DNA of 64,000 nt, taken from assembly GCF_021601625.1 (NCBI RefSeq), contig NZ_BQHR01000019.1:1-64000 (forward strand). The letters are read 5' to 3'. Positions within the stretch are counted from its first letter, which is position 1. Every line of letters starts with the position of its first letter. The position numbers were made by a program, and so were the translations under genes. Source of the DNA: Pseudomonas paraglycinae. Lineage in GTDB: Bacteria; Pseudomonadota; Gammaproteobacteria; Pseudomonadales; Pseudomonadaceae. Below are positions 33,206 through 43,662 of the stretch, in pieces. The notes under the pieces are model-generated. The model was not told the origin of the DNA and ran no database searches. It saw only the letters and a list, made by a program, of their open reading frames with translations.

Positions 33206-33281
33206 GGGTCGTTAGCTCAGTTGGTAGAGCAGTTGGCTTTTAACCAATTGGTCGTAGGTTCGAATCCCACACGACCCACCA
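33206..33281 (+). tRNA. tRNA-Lys (anticodon TTT)
   Basis: The 76-base gene has acceptor arms GGGTCGT/ACGACCC, the D-arm TTAGCTCAGTTGGTAGAGC, the anticodon loop CTTTTAA with TTT at 33239-33241, the T-arm GTAGGTTCGAATCCCAC, and an encoded CCA. In P. aeruginosa the tRNA-Lys at this place after queC is a known integration target for genomic islands; here nadA follows within 275 bp with no integrase. Confidence 0.99.
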
Positions 33282-33297
33282 TATTTGGCGGTTTAGA

Positions 33298-33343
33298 AAA
33301 TCCGGAAGGCCCACGAAAGTGAGGATTTCCGGGTTTTTTTTTG
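33298..33343 (+). terminator. Terminator after tRNA-Lys
   Basis: CCGGAA (33302-33307) pairs with TTCCGG (33327-33332) and is followed by T9. Confidence 0.7.
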
Positions 33344-33552
33344 CCTGCGATTCGGGCATCCCTCCCTTCGTTTCTTCCCGCCGTGACGCAGGTCAGAATC
33401 ATCTTTTGTATCAACGGGATATTCTGTAGCCTTGCGCAGCTCCAACGCTGTCCGTGCCTGATAATACTCACTCTCCCGGCGGTACCCTCAAGCGGTCCGG
33501 AGCCGGGTGTATACTCGACTTTCGCGCGAATGCGCCTGCAGGTCTTGCGAAC

Positions 33553-34611
33553 ATGACGCAGATTTCCGAACGCCTTCTGGTACAAGCCCACCTCGACGCC
33601 AAGCAGCCCAAGCCGCTGACGGCCGAGGAAGAGGCTTATTACCGTTCCGCCATCGCCGCCGAGCTCAAGGCTCAGGACGCGGTGCTGGTTGCCCACTTTT
33701 ATTGCGATCCGATCATCCAGGCCCTCGCCGAAGAAACCGGCGGTTGCGTTTCCGATTCCCTGGAAATGGCTCGCTTCGGCAACGCCCATCCGGCCAAGAC
33801 CGTAGTGGTTGCCGGCGTGAAATTCATGGGCGAGACCGCGAAGATTCTCAATCCTGAAAAGCGCGTGCTGATGCCGACTCTGGAAGCGACCTGCTCGCTG
33901 GATCTGGGTTGCCCGGTGGATGAGTTCTCGGCGTTCTGCGATCAGCATCCGGAGCGCACCGTGGTGGTGTATGCCAACACCTCGGCCGCGGTCAAAGCCC
34001 GCGCCGACTGGGTAGTGACCTCCAGTTGCGCACTGGAAATCGTCGAGAGCCTGATGGACAACGGCGAAACCATTATCTGGGGCCCGGACAAGCATCTGGG
34101 CACCTACATCCAGCGTAAAACCGGCGCCGACATGCTGCTTTGGGACGGTGCCTGCATCGTCCACGAAGAGTTCAAGTCCAAGCAGCTGGAAGACATGAAA
34201 GCGCTGTACCCGGACGCCGCCATTCTGGTGCACCCGGAGTCGCCGACCTCGGTGATCGAACTGGCGGACGCCGTCGGCTCCACCAGTCAGTTGATTGCTG
34301 CCGCGCAATCGCTGCCGAACAAGACTCTGATCGTCGCTACCGACCGCGGCATCTTCTACAAGATGCAGCAGCTGTGCCCGGACAAGGTCTTCATCGAAGC
34401 GCCAACCGCCGGTAACGGCGCGGCGTGTCGCAGTTGCGCACATTGCCCGTGGATGGCCATGAACACCCTTGAGCGCACGCTCAAGTGCCTGAAGGAGGGC
34501 TCGAACGAGATCTTCGTCGACCCGGCTCTCATTCCCCAGGCGATCCGCCCGCTCAAGCGCATGCTCGATTTCACTCAAGCCGCGCGCATGAAACTGGCCG
34601 GCAACGCCTGA
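33553..34611 (+). CDS. nadA: Quinolinate synthase NadA
   Basis: The 352-residue [4Fe-4S] enzyme condenses iminoaspartate with dihydroxyacetone phosphate in NAD synthesis. [40 protein letters not shown] and [13 protein letters not shown] hold conserved cysteines, including those expected to bind the cluster. The ATG at 33553 ([13 protein letters not shown]) is the family start, although an upstream in-frame ATG exists. The ribosome site is weak. A CCCGGC...GCCGGG hairpin at about 33476-33508 lies in the leader. Confidence 0.97.
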   Translation: MTQISERLLVQAHLDAKQPKPLTAEEEAYYRSAIAAELKAQDAVLVAHFYCDPIIQALAEETGGCVSDSLEMARFGNAHPAKTVVVAGVKFMGETAKILNPEKRVLMPTLEATCSLDLGCPVDEFSAFCDQHPERTVVVYANTSAAVKARADWVVTSSCALEIVESLMDNGETIIWGPDKHLGTYIQRKTGADMLLWDGACIVHEEFKSKQLEDMKALYPDAAILVHPESPTSVIELADAVGSTSQLIAAAQSLPNKTLIVATDRGIFYKMQQLCPDKVFIEAPTAGNGAACRSCAHCPWMAMNTLERTLKCLKEGSNEIFVDPALIPQAIRPLKRMLDFTQAARMKLAGNA

Positions 34612-34625
34612 CCTTGAGACGCAAA

Positions 34626-34657
34626 CAAAAACGCCCCGATTGGATCGGGGCGTTTTT
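34626..34657. terminator. Bidirectional terminator between nadA and the RDD gene
   Basis: AACGCCCCGAT pairs with ATCGGGGCGTT around TGG, flanked by A and T runs. Confidence 0.9.
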
Positions 34658-34669
34658 GCATCTGGACGA

Positions 34670-35158
34670 TTACTTGGTTTTCTTCGGAATTCGCACGAGC
34701 TTCGTGTCGGAGTAGATGTCATGCCAGGCGCGTTTCTGTTTGTCGAACAGCGACCAGAAGAACCCCAGGCCCAGGCACAGCCACGACGCAATCGACACCA
34801 TGAATCGCAGCAACGCCTGCCACAGGCTGATCGCGGTGCCATCGGCGTTCTGCACGCGAATGCCCCAGACCTGCATGCCCAGGGTCTGTCCGGCGTAAGT
34901 CCAGAACTTGGCGAAGAAGCCGAACAACACCAGCAGCAGCACCGTGGAGTACAGTGGATCGCCATCCAGTTGCCCGGCGTCGGTCAGAACCCGCAGACGC
35001 TCTTCACCGATGATCGCGGCCTGAATCATCTTGTAGACGCCACCTGTCACGATCAGCAGGGCGGTGCACAGCAGAAAGTCATAGAACATCGCTGCCAGAC
35101 GACGGCCCAGGCCGACGGCGGGGAAATCGCCCTGGGGAGTGAGCAGGTGTTTCGACAT
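34670..35158 (-). CDS. RDD-family membrane protein
   Basis: The 162-residue protein has the N-terminal GLGRRLAAMFYDFLL motif (Arg...Asp) and three predicted membrane segments (about 20-44, 70-88 and 115-135). The linker GQTLGMQVWGIRVQNADG and KRAWHDIYSDTKLV complete the RDD pattern. Members are suspected transporters, some linked to sodium/proton exchange, but the role here is unknown. GAGG precedes the ATG. Confidence 0.9.
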   Translation of the reverse strand: MSKHLLTPQGDFPAVGLGRRLAAMFYDFLLCTALLIVTGGVYKMIQAAIIGEERLRVLTDAGQLDGDPLYSTVLLLVLFGFFAKFWTYAGQTLGMQVWGIRVQNADGTAISLWQALLRFMVSIASWLCLGLGFFWSLFDKQKRAWHDIYSDTKLVRIPKKTK

Positions 35159-35206
35159 GGCAGCCTCTGGACGGAAAGTGAAGCGCCATTTTACGGATTT
35201 GCGCCC

Positions 35207-35244
35207 ACAAAAAAGCCCCTGATATCAATATCAGGGGCTTTTTC
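35207..35244 (-). terminator. Terminator after the cold-shock gene
   Basis: AAAAAGCCCCTGATAT pairs with ATATCAGGGGCTTTTT, a long near-perfect stem with A and T tails, downstream of the minus-strand cold-shock gene. Confidence 0.9.
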
Positions 35245-35255
35245 GTTACAGAAAA

Positions 35256-35468
35256 TCAGGCTTCTGCGATGACTTCGTCAGCTTGCATGCCTTTCTGGCC
35301 TTGCACTGCAACGAAGGTCACTTTCTGGCCTTCTTTCAGGCTCTTGAAGCCGTTGCCCTGAATGGCGCGGAAATGCACGAACAGATCCGGACCGCTTTCT
35401 GGAGTGATAAAACCAAAACCTTTCTCGTCGTTAAACCACTTGACGGTACCGCTCTGACGTTGGGACAT
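35256..35468 (-). CDS. Cold-shock protein, CspA family
   Basis: The 70-residue single cold-shock domain binds single-stranded RNA or DNA. RNP1 (KGFGFI) and RNP2 (LFVHF) are intact in [15 protein letters not shown] and [19 protein letters not shown] precedes the ATG. The upstream region is 400 bp without a gene, fitting the long leaders of many cold-shock mRNAs, though no cold-box was recognised. Several paralogues exist in Pseudomonas; I do not assign a specific symbol. Confidence 0.95.
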   Translation of the reverse strand: MSQRQSGTVKWFNDEKGFGFITPESGPDLFVHFRAIQGNGFKSLKEGQKVTFVAVQGQKGMQADEVIAEA

Positions 35469-35872
35469 TTCTTATTTCCTTTGACGCAAAAATTGATGAC
35501 AGTCTCCTTCTCATGAAAGAGTACTGGGGCTGGTTGCAGGAGAGTAAGAAGACGTCGAACGGGATGTAGCTAACTTGTAGGCTACTGCCCAGGTCACGAT
35601 TCCAAGCTGACCCATGCAAACACAGTGGACAAACTCTACGCCAACTACGGGAGGAAAAACAAGCCCCGCGAAGGCCCCGGTTTTCCTGCGCTTGCTGGTA
35701 CTTAGTCGGTCCACTAGTCCGGCTTATTCGATTGGCTTGTTCAATTGTTTTCGAACGTTATAAGCCAAGTTCATATTCGAATCGAATGTAAACGGAGTGC
35801 ACTGTTTTATGGCGATCGCGTTACACATTAGTGCACGCATAACGCAATCGCGTTACTTATAGAAACAGTCAA
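35469..35872. other. AT-richer intergenic region with short repeats upstream of the cold-shock gene
   Basis: There is no gene in these 404 bp. GCGATCGCGTTAC (35813-35825) and GCAATCGCGTTAC (35844-35856) are direct repeats 31 bp apart. The second is part of the palindrome TAACGC-AATC-GCGTTA just beyond the gcvT stop. Between 35727 and 35790 there are several TTCGA palindromes and a TTGGCTT...AAGCCAA inverted pair. These could be a leader, an operator or the weak end of the gcv transcript. Confidence 0.45.
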
Positions 35873-36997
35873 TCAATCGCGATAGTAGCGTTGTGGAACA
35901 AATGGCATTTTGCTTACAAGCAATGGCACCTTTTTCCCACGAACAATCGCCCAAACTGGCGTGTCGAGTGCGACGTAGGCGCTGTCCAGGTAACCCATGG
36001 CCAACGGACCGCCCAGGGTCGGGCCGAAACCGCCGCTGCACACGCTGCCGACGATTTCGCCAGCGTCGTTGACGATCTCTGCACCTTCACGGACCGGCGT
36101 ACGCTCTTGCGGCAGCAGGCCGACGCGTTTGCGCTGAACGCCGTTGTGCTGTTGAGCGAAGACCTGTTCTGCACCCGGGAAACCACCGGCACGTGCACCA
36201 TCGGCACGCCGAGGCTTGGAGATTGCCCACAGCAGGCTGGCTTCGATCGGGGTGGTCTCGGTGTTCATGTCGTGGCCGTACAGGCACAGGCCGGCTTCCA
36301 GGCGCAGCGAGTCACGGGCGCCGAGGCCGATGGCGGCGACTTCCGGTTCGGCGAGCAGGGCGCGGGCGAGTTTTTCTGCGTCGGCTGCCGGAACCGAGAT
36401 TTCGAAACCGTCTTCACCGGTGTAGCCCGAACGGCTGACAAAGCAGTCAACGCCCAGCAGCTTCACGCGGGTGAATTGCATGAAAGTCATTTTCGCCACT
36501 TCCGGCGCCAGGCGCGCCAGCACGGTCACGGCAGCCGGGCCTTGCAGGGCGAGCAGGGCGCGTTCTTCGAACAGTTGCTCGATCTTGCACTGGTCGCCGA
36601 TGTGTTTCTGCAGATGGGCCAGGTCCTGGTCCTTGCACGCGGCGTTGACCACCAGGAACAGCTCGTCATTGCCGAGGTTGGCGACCATCAGGTCATCGAG
36701 GATGCCGCCGGTTTCGTTGGTGAACATCGCGTAGCGCTGCATGCCCACCGGCAGGTCGATGATGTCCACCGGCACCAGGGTTTCCAGGGCTTTGGCGGCA
36801 TTGGCGCCGGTCAGGCGGATCTGGCCCATGTGCGAGACATCGAACAGCCCGGCCTGCTCACGGGTGTGCTGGTGTTCTTTCATCACGCCCAGCGGGTATT
36901 GCACCGGCATGTCGTAGCCGGCGAACGGCACCATGCGGGCGCCGAGTTCGATGTGCAGAGCGTGCAGCGGGGTTTTCGACAGTTGTTCGGTGGACAT
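35873..36997 (-). CDS. gcvT: Glycine cleavage system aminomethyltransferase (T protein)
   Basis: The 374-residue protein transfers the aminomethyl carbon from lipoyl-GcvH to tetrahydrofolate. It has the N-terminal GARMVPFAGYDMPVQYPLGV, GLFDVSHMGQIRLTG and the C-terminal SGGFGPTLGGPLAMGYL. AAGGAG precedes the ATG. It is the last gene of the operon gcvH-gcvP-sdaA-gcvT and is separated from sdaA by a 93-bp gap containing a palindromic repeat. Confidence 0.97.
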   Translation of the reverse strand: MSTEQLSKTPLHALHIELGARMVPFAGYDMPVQYPLGVMKEHQHTREQAGLFDVSHMGQIRLTGANAAKALETLVPVDIIDLPVGMQRYAMFTNETGGILDDLMVANLGNDELFLVVNAACKDQDLAHLQKHIGDQCKIEQLFEERALLALQGPAAVTVLARLAPEVAKMTFMQFTRVKLLGVDCFVSRSGYTGEDGFEISVPAADAEKLARALLAEPEVAAIGLGARDSLRLEAGLCLYGHDMNTETTPIEASLLWAISKPRRADGARAGGFPGAEQVFAQQHNGVQRKRVGLLPQERTPVREGAEIVNDAGEIVGSVCSGGFGPTLGGPLAMGYLDSAYVALDTPVWAIVRGKKVPLLVSKMPFVPQRYYRD

Positions 36998-37020
36998 GCG
37001 TGACTCCTTGATTCACACCA

Positions 37021-37078
37021 ACCCTCTCCCGGAGGGAGAGGGGGCCAGTTTTGTGTTCTCTCCCAAAGGGAGAGCGAG
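37021..37078. repeat. Short palindromic repeat between sdaA and gcvT
   Basis: ACCCTCTCCCGGAGGGAGAG and TTCTCTCCCAAAGGGAGAGC form two hairpins in tandem. The first matches the terminal hairpin of the elements at 31, 43663 and 51935, so this may be a remnant of that family. Its position between two operon genes suggests an effect on mRNA stability. Confidence 0.6.
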
Positions 37079-37090
37079 TTTATGGCGCGA

Positions 37091-38467
<1,377 letters not shown>

Positions 38468-38511
38468 GGTTGTTCTCCGGTTTCTTGTTATAGGCACATC
38501 AGGCACGCATG

Positions 38512-38537
38512 AAAGGGGCGGGCTAACCCGCCCCTTT
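38512..38537 (-). other. Intercistronic hairpin between gcvP and sdaA
   Basis: AAAGGGGCGGG and CCCGCCCCTTT form an 11-bp perfect stem with a CTAA loop, five bases after the gcvP stop. No T-run follows on the minus strand, so it looks more like an mRNA 3'-end stabiliser or attenuator than a full terminator. In P. aeruginosa the glyA2 gene occupies this place. Confidence 0.65.
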
Positions 38538-38542
38538 ACAGG

Positions 38543-41395
38543 TCAAGCGTAGCTTTCGATCGACGGGCAGGCGCAGACCAGGTTGCGGTCGCCGAACACG
38601 TTGTCGACGCGACCGACCGGCGGCCAGTATTTGCCTTCGATCAACGACGCCACCGGGTACACCGCCTGTTCGCGGCTGTACGGGTGAGTCCACTCGCCAA
38701 CCAGTTCCGCTGCGGTGTGCGGAGCGTTCTTCAGCGGGTTGTCGTCCTTGTCCAGGGTGCCGTTTTCCACTGCGCGGATTTCTTCGCGGATGCGGATCAT
38801 GGCGTCGCAGAAGCGATCCAGTTCTTCCTTGGATTCGCTTTCGGTCGGCTCGATCATCAGCGTGCCGGCCACCGGGAACGACATGGTCGGGGCGTGGAAG
38901 CCGAAGTCGATCAGACGCTTGGCGACGTCATCGACGCTGATGCCGCTGCTGTCTTTCAACGGACGCAGATCCAGAATGCACTCGTGCGCCACCAGACCGT
39001 TGCTGCCGGTGTACAGCACCGGGTAGTGCTCTTCCAGGCGACGGGAAATGTAGTTGGCATTGAGGATCGCCAGTTGCGAAGCGCGTTTGAGACCTGCGCC
39101 ACCCATCATGCGAATGTACATCCAGGTGATCGGCAGAATGCTCGCGCTGCCGAACGGTGCTGCACAGACCGCGCCTTCCTTGCGTTCCATGTGGCCGTGG
39201 CCCGGCAGGAACGGGGTCAGGTGCGACTTGACGCCGATCGGGCCGACGCCCGGGCCGCCACCGCCATGCGGAATGCAGAAAGTCTTGTGCAGGTTCAGGT
39301 GCGACACGTCGCCGCCGAACTTGCCCGGTGCGCAGAGGCCGACCATCGCGTTCATGTTGGCGCCGTCGATGTACACCTGGCCGCCGTTGTCATGAATGAT
39401 GCCGCAGATTTCGCGGATGCCTTCTTCGAACACGCCGTGGGTCGACGGGTAGGTGATCATCAGCGCCGCGAGGTGTTCGCGGTGCTCGATGGCCTTGGCG
39501 CGCAGGTCTTCGATGTCCACGTTGCCACGGGCGTCGCACGCGGTCACGACCACGCGCATACCGGCCATGTTGGCGGTCGCCGGGTTGGTGCCGTGGGCGG
39601 ACGACGGGATCAGGCAGATGTCGCGACGGTCTTCGCCACGGCTCTGGTGATAGGCGCGGATCGCCAGGAGACCTGCGTACTCACCTTGGGAACCGGCGTT
39701 CGGTTGCAGCGAGATCGAGTCGTAACCGGTGGCGGCACAAAGCATCGCTTCCAGCTCGTCGGTCAGTTGCTGGTAACCGGCGCTTTGCTCGGCCGGGGCG
39801 AACGGGTGCAGGGCGCCGAATTCGGCCCAGGTCACCGGGATCATTTCGCTGGCAGCGTTGAGTTTCATGGTGCACGAACCCAGCGGGATCATGGTGCGGT
39901 CCAGTGCCAGGTCCTTGTCCGCCAGTTTGCGCAGGTAGCGCATCAGCTCGGTTTCCGAGTGATAACGATTGAACACCGGGTGGCTGAGGATTGGCGACTG
40001 ACGCACCAGCGCGGCTGGAATCGTGCTTTGCGCGGCAGCGGCCAGCGCAGCGAAATCCGGCAGGGTCTTGCCGTCGGCGAACAGGCCCCACAGGGTTTCG
40101 ATGTCGGCCTGGGTGGTGGTTTCGTCGACCGACAGGCCCAGGCGCTGGGCATCGATCACCCGCAGGTTGATCTGTTGGGCGCGAGCCTTGTCGTGCAGCG
40201 CGGCAGTTTGCGCACCGGTGGCCAGGGTCAGGGTGTCGAAGAAGCTGGCTTGCTCGACGGTCACGCCCAGTGCGCTCAGGCCCTTGGCCAGGATCGCGGT
40301 CAGGTGATGCACGCGGTTGGCGATCTGGGTCAGGCCTTTCGGGCCGTGATACACGGCGTACATGCTGGCAATGTTGGCCAGCAGCACTTGCGCGGTGCAG
40401 ATGTTCGACGTGGCTTTCTCGCGGCGGATGTGTTGCTCGCGGGTCTGCATCGCCAGACGCAGGGCCGGTTTGCCGAAGCGGTCAACCGAAACACCGACCA
40501 GACGGCCGGGCATGTCGCGCTTGAACGCATCTTTGGTGGAGAAATAAGCCGCGTGCGGGCCACCGAAGCCCAGCGGAACGCCGAAACGCTGGGCGCTGCC
40601 GATCGCCACGTCCGCGCCGAACTCGCCCGGCGGGGTCAGCAGGGTCAGCGCCAGCAGGTCAGCGGCCACGGCCACCAGTGCGTTGGCGGCGTGGAAGCGT
40701 TCGGTCAGTTCGCGGTAGTCGAACACATCACCGTTGCTGGCCGGGTATTGCAGCAGCGCGCCGAAGAACGGCGTCACGTCGGTCAGTTCGCGTTCATCGC
40801 CCACGACCACGTCGATGCCCAGTGGCTCGGCACGGGTGCGCAGTACGTCGAGGGTTTGCGGGTGGCTGTGGATCGAGGCGAAGAATTGGTGGCTGCCCTT
40901 GTTCTTGCTCAGGCGTTTGCAGAAGGTCATGGCTTCGGCAGCGGCGGTGGCTTCGTCGAGCAGGGAGGCGTTGGCGATCGGCAAGCCGGTGAGGTCGCTG
41001 ATCAGGGTCTGGAAGTTCAGCAGCGCTTCGAGACGGCCCTGGGAAATCTCCGGCTGGTACGGGGTGTAAGCGGTGTACCAGGCCGGGTTTTCCAGCAGGT
41101 TGCGCAGGATCGGCGATGGCGTATGGCAGTTGTAGTAGCCCTGGCCGATGTAGGTCTTGAACAGTTGGTTCTTGCCGGCGATGCCTTTGATCATCGCCAG
41201 GGCATCGGCTTCGCTCAGGCCGTCGTCGAGGCCGAGCACGCTGGTGCCCTTGATGCTTTCCGGGATGACGCTGGCGCTCAGGGCTTCGAGCGAGTCGAAG
41301 CCGAGGCTGTTGAGCATGGCTTGCTCGTCACCGGCGCGCGGGCCGATGTGACGGGCGATGAATTCGTTGGCAGTGCCGAGATTTACTTGGGTCAT
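38543..41395 (-). CDS. gcvP: Glycine dehydrogenase (decarboxylating), P protein
   Basis: The 950-residue PLP enzyme decarboxylates glycine and passes the aminomethyl group to the lipoyl arm of GcvH. It is the single-chain form with two homologous halves. The PLP lysine is in [19 protein letters not shown]; other landmarks are [39 protein letters not shown] and [21 protein letters not shown] precedes the ATG, which lies ten bases after gcvH. Confidence 0.98.
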   Translation of the reverse strand: MTQVNLGTANEFIARHIGPRAGDEQAMLNSLGFDSLEALSASVIPESIKGTSVLGLDDGLSEADALAMIKGIAGKNQLFKTYIGQGYYNCHTPSPILRNLLENPAWYTAYTPYQPEISQGRLEALLNFQTLISDLTGLPIANASLLDEATAAAEAMTFCKRLSKNKGSHQFFASIHSHPQTLDVLRTRAEPLGIDVVVGDERELTDVTPFFGALLQYPASNGDVFDYRELTERFHAANALVAVAADLLALTLLTPPGEFGADVAIGSAQRFGVPLGFGGPHAAYFSTKDAFKRDMPGRLVGVSVDRFGKPALRLAMQTREQHIRREKATSNICTAQVLLANIASMYAVYHGPKGLTQIANRVHHLTAILAKGLSALGVTVEQASFFDTLTLATGAQTAALHDKARAQQINLRVIDAQRLGLSVDETTTQADIETLWGLFADGKTLPDFAALAAAAQSTIPAALVRQSPILSHPVFNRYHSETELMRYLRKLADKDLALDRTMIPLGSCTMKLNAASEMIPVTWAEFGALHPFAPAEQSAGYQQLTDELEAMLCAATGYDSISLQPNAGSQGEYAGLLAIRAYHQSRGEDRRDICLIPSSAHGTNPATANMAGMRVVVTACDARGNVDIEDLRAKAIEHREHLAALMITYPSTHGVFEEGIREICGIIHDNGGQVYIDGANMNAMVGLCAPGKFGGDVSHLNLHKTFCIPHGGGGPGVGPIGVKSHLTPFLPGHGHMERKEGAVCAAPFGSASILPITWMYIRMMGGAGLKRASQLAILNANYISRRLEEHYPVLYTGSNGLVAHECILDLRPLKDSSGISVDDVAKRLIDFGFHAPTMSFPVAGTLMIEPTESESKEELDRFCDAMIRIREEIRAVENGTLDKDDNPLKNAPHTAAELVGEWTHPYSREQAVYPVASLIEGKYWPPVGRVDNVFGDRNLVCACPSIESYA

Positions 41396-41405
41396 GTCAG
41401 GTTCC

Positions 41406-41789
41406 TCAGGCTTCGGCTTGGGCTTTGATCAGGCGGTCGTAGGCGTCCTGATCCAGCAGCTTGGAGACGGCGGAAGCGTCGGCTGGCTTGAAGCGGAAGA
41501 ACCAGCCTTCGCCCAGCGGATCTTCGTTGACCAGCTCAGGGCTGTCTTCCAGGGCCGGGTTGGTGGCCAGGACTTCACCGTCCAGTGGCATGTAAACGCC
41601 GCTGGCGGCTTTTACCGATTCCACGGTGGCGGCTTCGGCGCCTTTCTCGTACGCCTGCAATTCAGGCAGTTGCACGAACACCACGTCGCCCAGGGCGTTC
41701 TGCGCAAAAGCGGTGATGCCAACGGTGACAGAACCATCGGCTTCGGCGCGCAGCCATTCGTGATCTTCAGTAAAACGCAACTCGCTCAT
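41406..41789 (-). CDS. gcvH: Glycine cleavage system H protein
   Basis: The 127-residue lipoyl carrier shuttles intermediates between GcvP, GcvT and the L protein. The lipoylated lysine is K60 in [15 protein letters not shown]. Start ATG 41789 ([13 protein letters not shown]) has AGGAG six bases upstream and is preferred to an upstream ATG. It is the first gene of the operon, 73 bases after the predicted sigma-54 transcription start. Confidence 0.97.
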   Translation of the reverse strand: MSELRFTEDHEWLRAEADGSVTVGITAFAQNALGDVVFVQLPELQAYEKGAEAATVESVKAASGVYMPLDGEVLATNPALEDSPELVNEDPLGEGWFFRFKPADASAVSKLLDQDAYDRLIKAQAEA

Positions 41790-41872
41790 GGAATCTCCTA
41801 GGGGCCAGACTCGTCTGGTGGACGCGGTGGAATACTCGGGCGGCAATGCCCTGATTTTATGAGCGGTTACTT

Positions 41873-41888
41873 AGCAAGAACGCGGCCA
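41873..41888 (-). promoter_or_regulatory. Sigma-54 (-24/-12) promoter of gcvH-gcvP-sdaA-gcvT
   Basis: The minus strand reads TGGCCGC-GTTC-TTGCT, with the invariant GG and GC exactly ten bases apart. The consensus is TGGCACG-N4-TTGCA. Transcription would start near 41862. Confidence 0.8.
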
Positions 41889-41907
41889 AAATAAAAATAT
41901 CGTTATA

Positions 41908-41920
41908 AATCAATGGTTTG
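41908..41920 (+). promoter_or_regulatory. IHF-consensus site
   Basis: AATCAATGGTTTG fits WATCAANNNNTTR at every defined position. It lies between the -24/-12 element and the upstream activator sites, where IHF commonly bends DNA for sigma-54 activators. Confidence 0.65.
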
Positions 41921-41952
41921 ATCGATTTGTGAGCGAGCGCGATCACGTTGGC

Positions 41953-41970
41953 TGTAGCGAAATCGCTACA
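41953..41970. promoter_or_regulatory. GcsR-type activator site 1
   Basis: TGTAGCG-AAAT-CGCTACA is a perfect palindrome, close to the published P. aeruginosa GcsR consensus as I recall it, TGTAACG-N4-CGTTCCG. It lies about 100 bp upstream of the predicted transcription start. Confidence 0.75.
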
Positions 41971-42033
41971 GCGTGAGGCGAAGAAAAAAGCTGAACCGGA
42001 TCAAAGCCTTGCACAGCGGTGATCGAAGGAGGG

Positions 42034-42051
42034 TGTAGCGATATCGTTCCG
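42034..42051. promoter_or_regulatory. GcsR-type activator site 2
   Basis: TGTAGCG-ATAT-CGTTCCG matches the recalled GcsR consensus TGTAACG-N4-CGTTCCG at 13 of 14 defined bases. Confidence 0.8.
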
Positions 42052-42052
42052 C

Positions 42053-42070
42053 TGTAGCGCTTTCAGTACA
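42053..42070. promoter_or_regulatory. GcsR-type activator site 3
   Basis: TGTAGCG-CTTT-CAGTACA has a good left half and a weaker right half. It is 19 bp in phase from site 2, giving a tandem pair. Confidence 0.65.
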
Positions 42071-42095
42071 GATGGAGGTCGTTTTTGGCGCGGTC

Positions 42096-43604
42096 TCAGG
42101 CTTTGTCCGGAATCCCGTACTTGCGCAGCCGATGGGCAATTGCGGTGTGCGAGGTTTGCAGGCGGCTGGCCAGTTGGCGGGTCGAGGGATAGCTGACGTA
42201 GAGTTTTTCCAGCAGCGATTTCTCGAAGGCTTCGACGGCTTCTTCGAGGCTGTCGACGTCGGTGTCGGTCTGGCGTGCCACGGAGGTGCCGGCGATATCG
42301 AGGTCGCCGATGTCCACCAGGCTGCTTTCGCAGATGGCGGCGGCGCGGAAGATCACGTTCTGCAATTGCCGCACGTTGCCCGGCCAGCGGTTGCCGAGCA
42401 GCGCCGGGTAGGTGCCCGGTGCGAGGCGGCAGACCGGGCGCTGGATCTGCGCGCAGGCCTGCTGCATGAAATAGCGCGCCAGCAACAGAATGTCCTGACC
42501 GCGTTCGCGCAACGGCGGCACTTCAACGTTGAGCACGTTGAGGCGGTAGAACAGGTCTTCGCGGAACAGGCCTTCGCTGACCATTTTTTCCAGGTCGCGG
42601 TGGGTCGCGCTGAGGATCCGCACGTTGACCTTCACCTCACGATCGCCGCCGACCCGACGGAAGCTGCCGTCATTGAGAAAACGCAGCAGTTTGGCCTGCA
42701 AGTACGGCGACATCTCGCCGATCTCGTCGAGGAACACCGTGCCCTGGTTGGCCAGTTCCATCAGCCCCGGTTTGCCGCCGCGTTGTGCGCCGGTAAAGGC
42801 GCCGGGGGCGTAGCCGAACAGTTCGCTCTCGGCGAGGTTCTCCGGCAGGGCCGCGCAGTTCAGCGCGAGGAATGGCGCGCTGTGCCGGGCGCTGATGGCG
42901 TGGCAGGCGCGGGCCACCAGTTCTTTGCCGGTGCCGGTTTCGCCCTGGATCAGCAGCGGCGCATCGAGGGCCGCGACGCGCTGGGCGCGGGCCTTGAGGG
43001 TGCGGATTGGCGGCGATTCACCGAGCAGCGCATCGAAACCTTCGGCGTGATCGTGATGCAGCGCCGAGAGTTGTTCGCCGATGCGGTTCGGCTGATACAG
43101 GGTCAGCAGCGCGCCGGCGTCGGTGATCGGCGTGGCGTCGAGCAACAGGGTCTGGCCGTTGACGGTGATTTCTCGCAGCGGCAGGCGGAAGCCTTGTTCG
43201 AGCAGGGTTTCGAGCAGGCCCGGATCGTTGAACAGTTCCGAAACGCTTTCACCCGCCGGCTCACGGCCGTACAGGGCGATCAGTGCCGGGTTGGCCAGCA
43301 GCACCTTGCCGGCGCTGTCCAGCGCCAGCACCGGGTCGGTCATTGCCGCGAGCAACGCGTCGAGCTGCAAGTGCCGACGCTGGCCGGGGAGGATGTCGAC
43401 CACGGTTACTGCTTCTACACCACGCACGCGAAACAGCGCATCTTTCAGTTCTTCGAGTACTTGCGGGCTCAAGGTCGGGGCGTCGATGTAGACGTTGGGC
43501 GGGATCATCTCCACCGCATCCAGATTGAGATTGCGCCCACCGAGGATAGCCAGGACTTCCTGGGTGATGCCGACGCGGTCGATGAAGCTGACGTGGATAC
43601 GCAT
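42096..43604 (-). CDS. gcsR: TyrR-like sigma-54 activator of glycine catabolism, GcsR
   Basis: The 502-residue enhancer-binding protein has an N-terminal ACT-like domain (about 1-70, HVSFIDRVGITQEVLAILGG), a PAS-like domain (about 75-180), an AAA+ domain with Walker A GETGTGKE at 221-228, the sigma-54 contact GAFTGA at 268-273 and WPGNVRQLQNVI, and a C-terminal TyrR-type HTH (STRQLASRLQTSHTAIAHRL). The intact GAFTGA indicates true sigma-54 activation. ATG 43604 is chosen; the frame further upstream runs through a repeat element. It adjoins the gcv operon with three matching sites, and the P. aeruginosa orthologue responds to glycine. Confidence 0.93.
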   Translation of the reverse strand: MRIHVSFIDRVGITQEVLAILGGRNLNLDAVEMIPPNVYIDAPTLSPQVLEELKDALFRVRGVEAVTVVDILPGQRRHLQLDALLAAMTDPVLALDSAGKVLLANPALIALYGREPAGESVSELFNDPGLLETLLEQGFRLPLREITVNGQTLLLDATPITDAGALLTLYQPNRIGEQLSALHHDHAEGFDALLGESPPIRTLKARAQRVAALDAPLLIQGETGTGKELVARACHAISARHSAPFLALNCAALPENLAESELFGYAPGAFTGAQRGGKPGLMELANQGTVFLDEIGEMSPYLQAKLLRFLNDGSFRRVGGDREVKVNVRILSATHRDLEKMVSEGLFREDLFYRLNVLNVEVPPLRERGQDILLLARYFMQQACAQIQRPVCRLAPGTYPALLGNRWPGNVRQLQNVIFRAAAICESSLVDIGDLDIAGTSVARQTDTDVDSLEEAVEAFEKSLLEKLYVSYPSTRQLASRLQTSHTAIAHRLRKYGIPDKA

Positions 43605-43662
43605 GGGGCGGTTCTGGGTTCTGGAGTGCGGAGGGGGGCAAGTATGCCTTAAATCAAAAGCA

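Larger units (their letters stand above)
41790..42095. other. Control region of the gcv operon
   Basis: These 306 bp between gcsR and gcvH contain no gene but an ordered set of sites: a -24/-12 promoter, an IHF-like site, and three 18-bp activator sites, each listed separately. Confidence 0.8.

Noticed and set aside
35830-35860. TAACGC-AATC-GCGTTA as a fourth GcsR site
   Set aside because: The half-sites are TAACG and CGTTA with six bases between them, not four, and it lies at the end of the operon rather than near its promoter.
41790-42095. Glycine riboswitch ahead of gcvH
   Set aside because: The predicted leader is only about 73 nt and shows no tandem aptamer pattern; the sigma-54 arrangement explains regulation.
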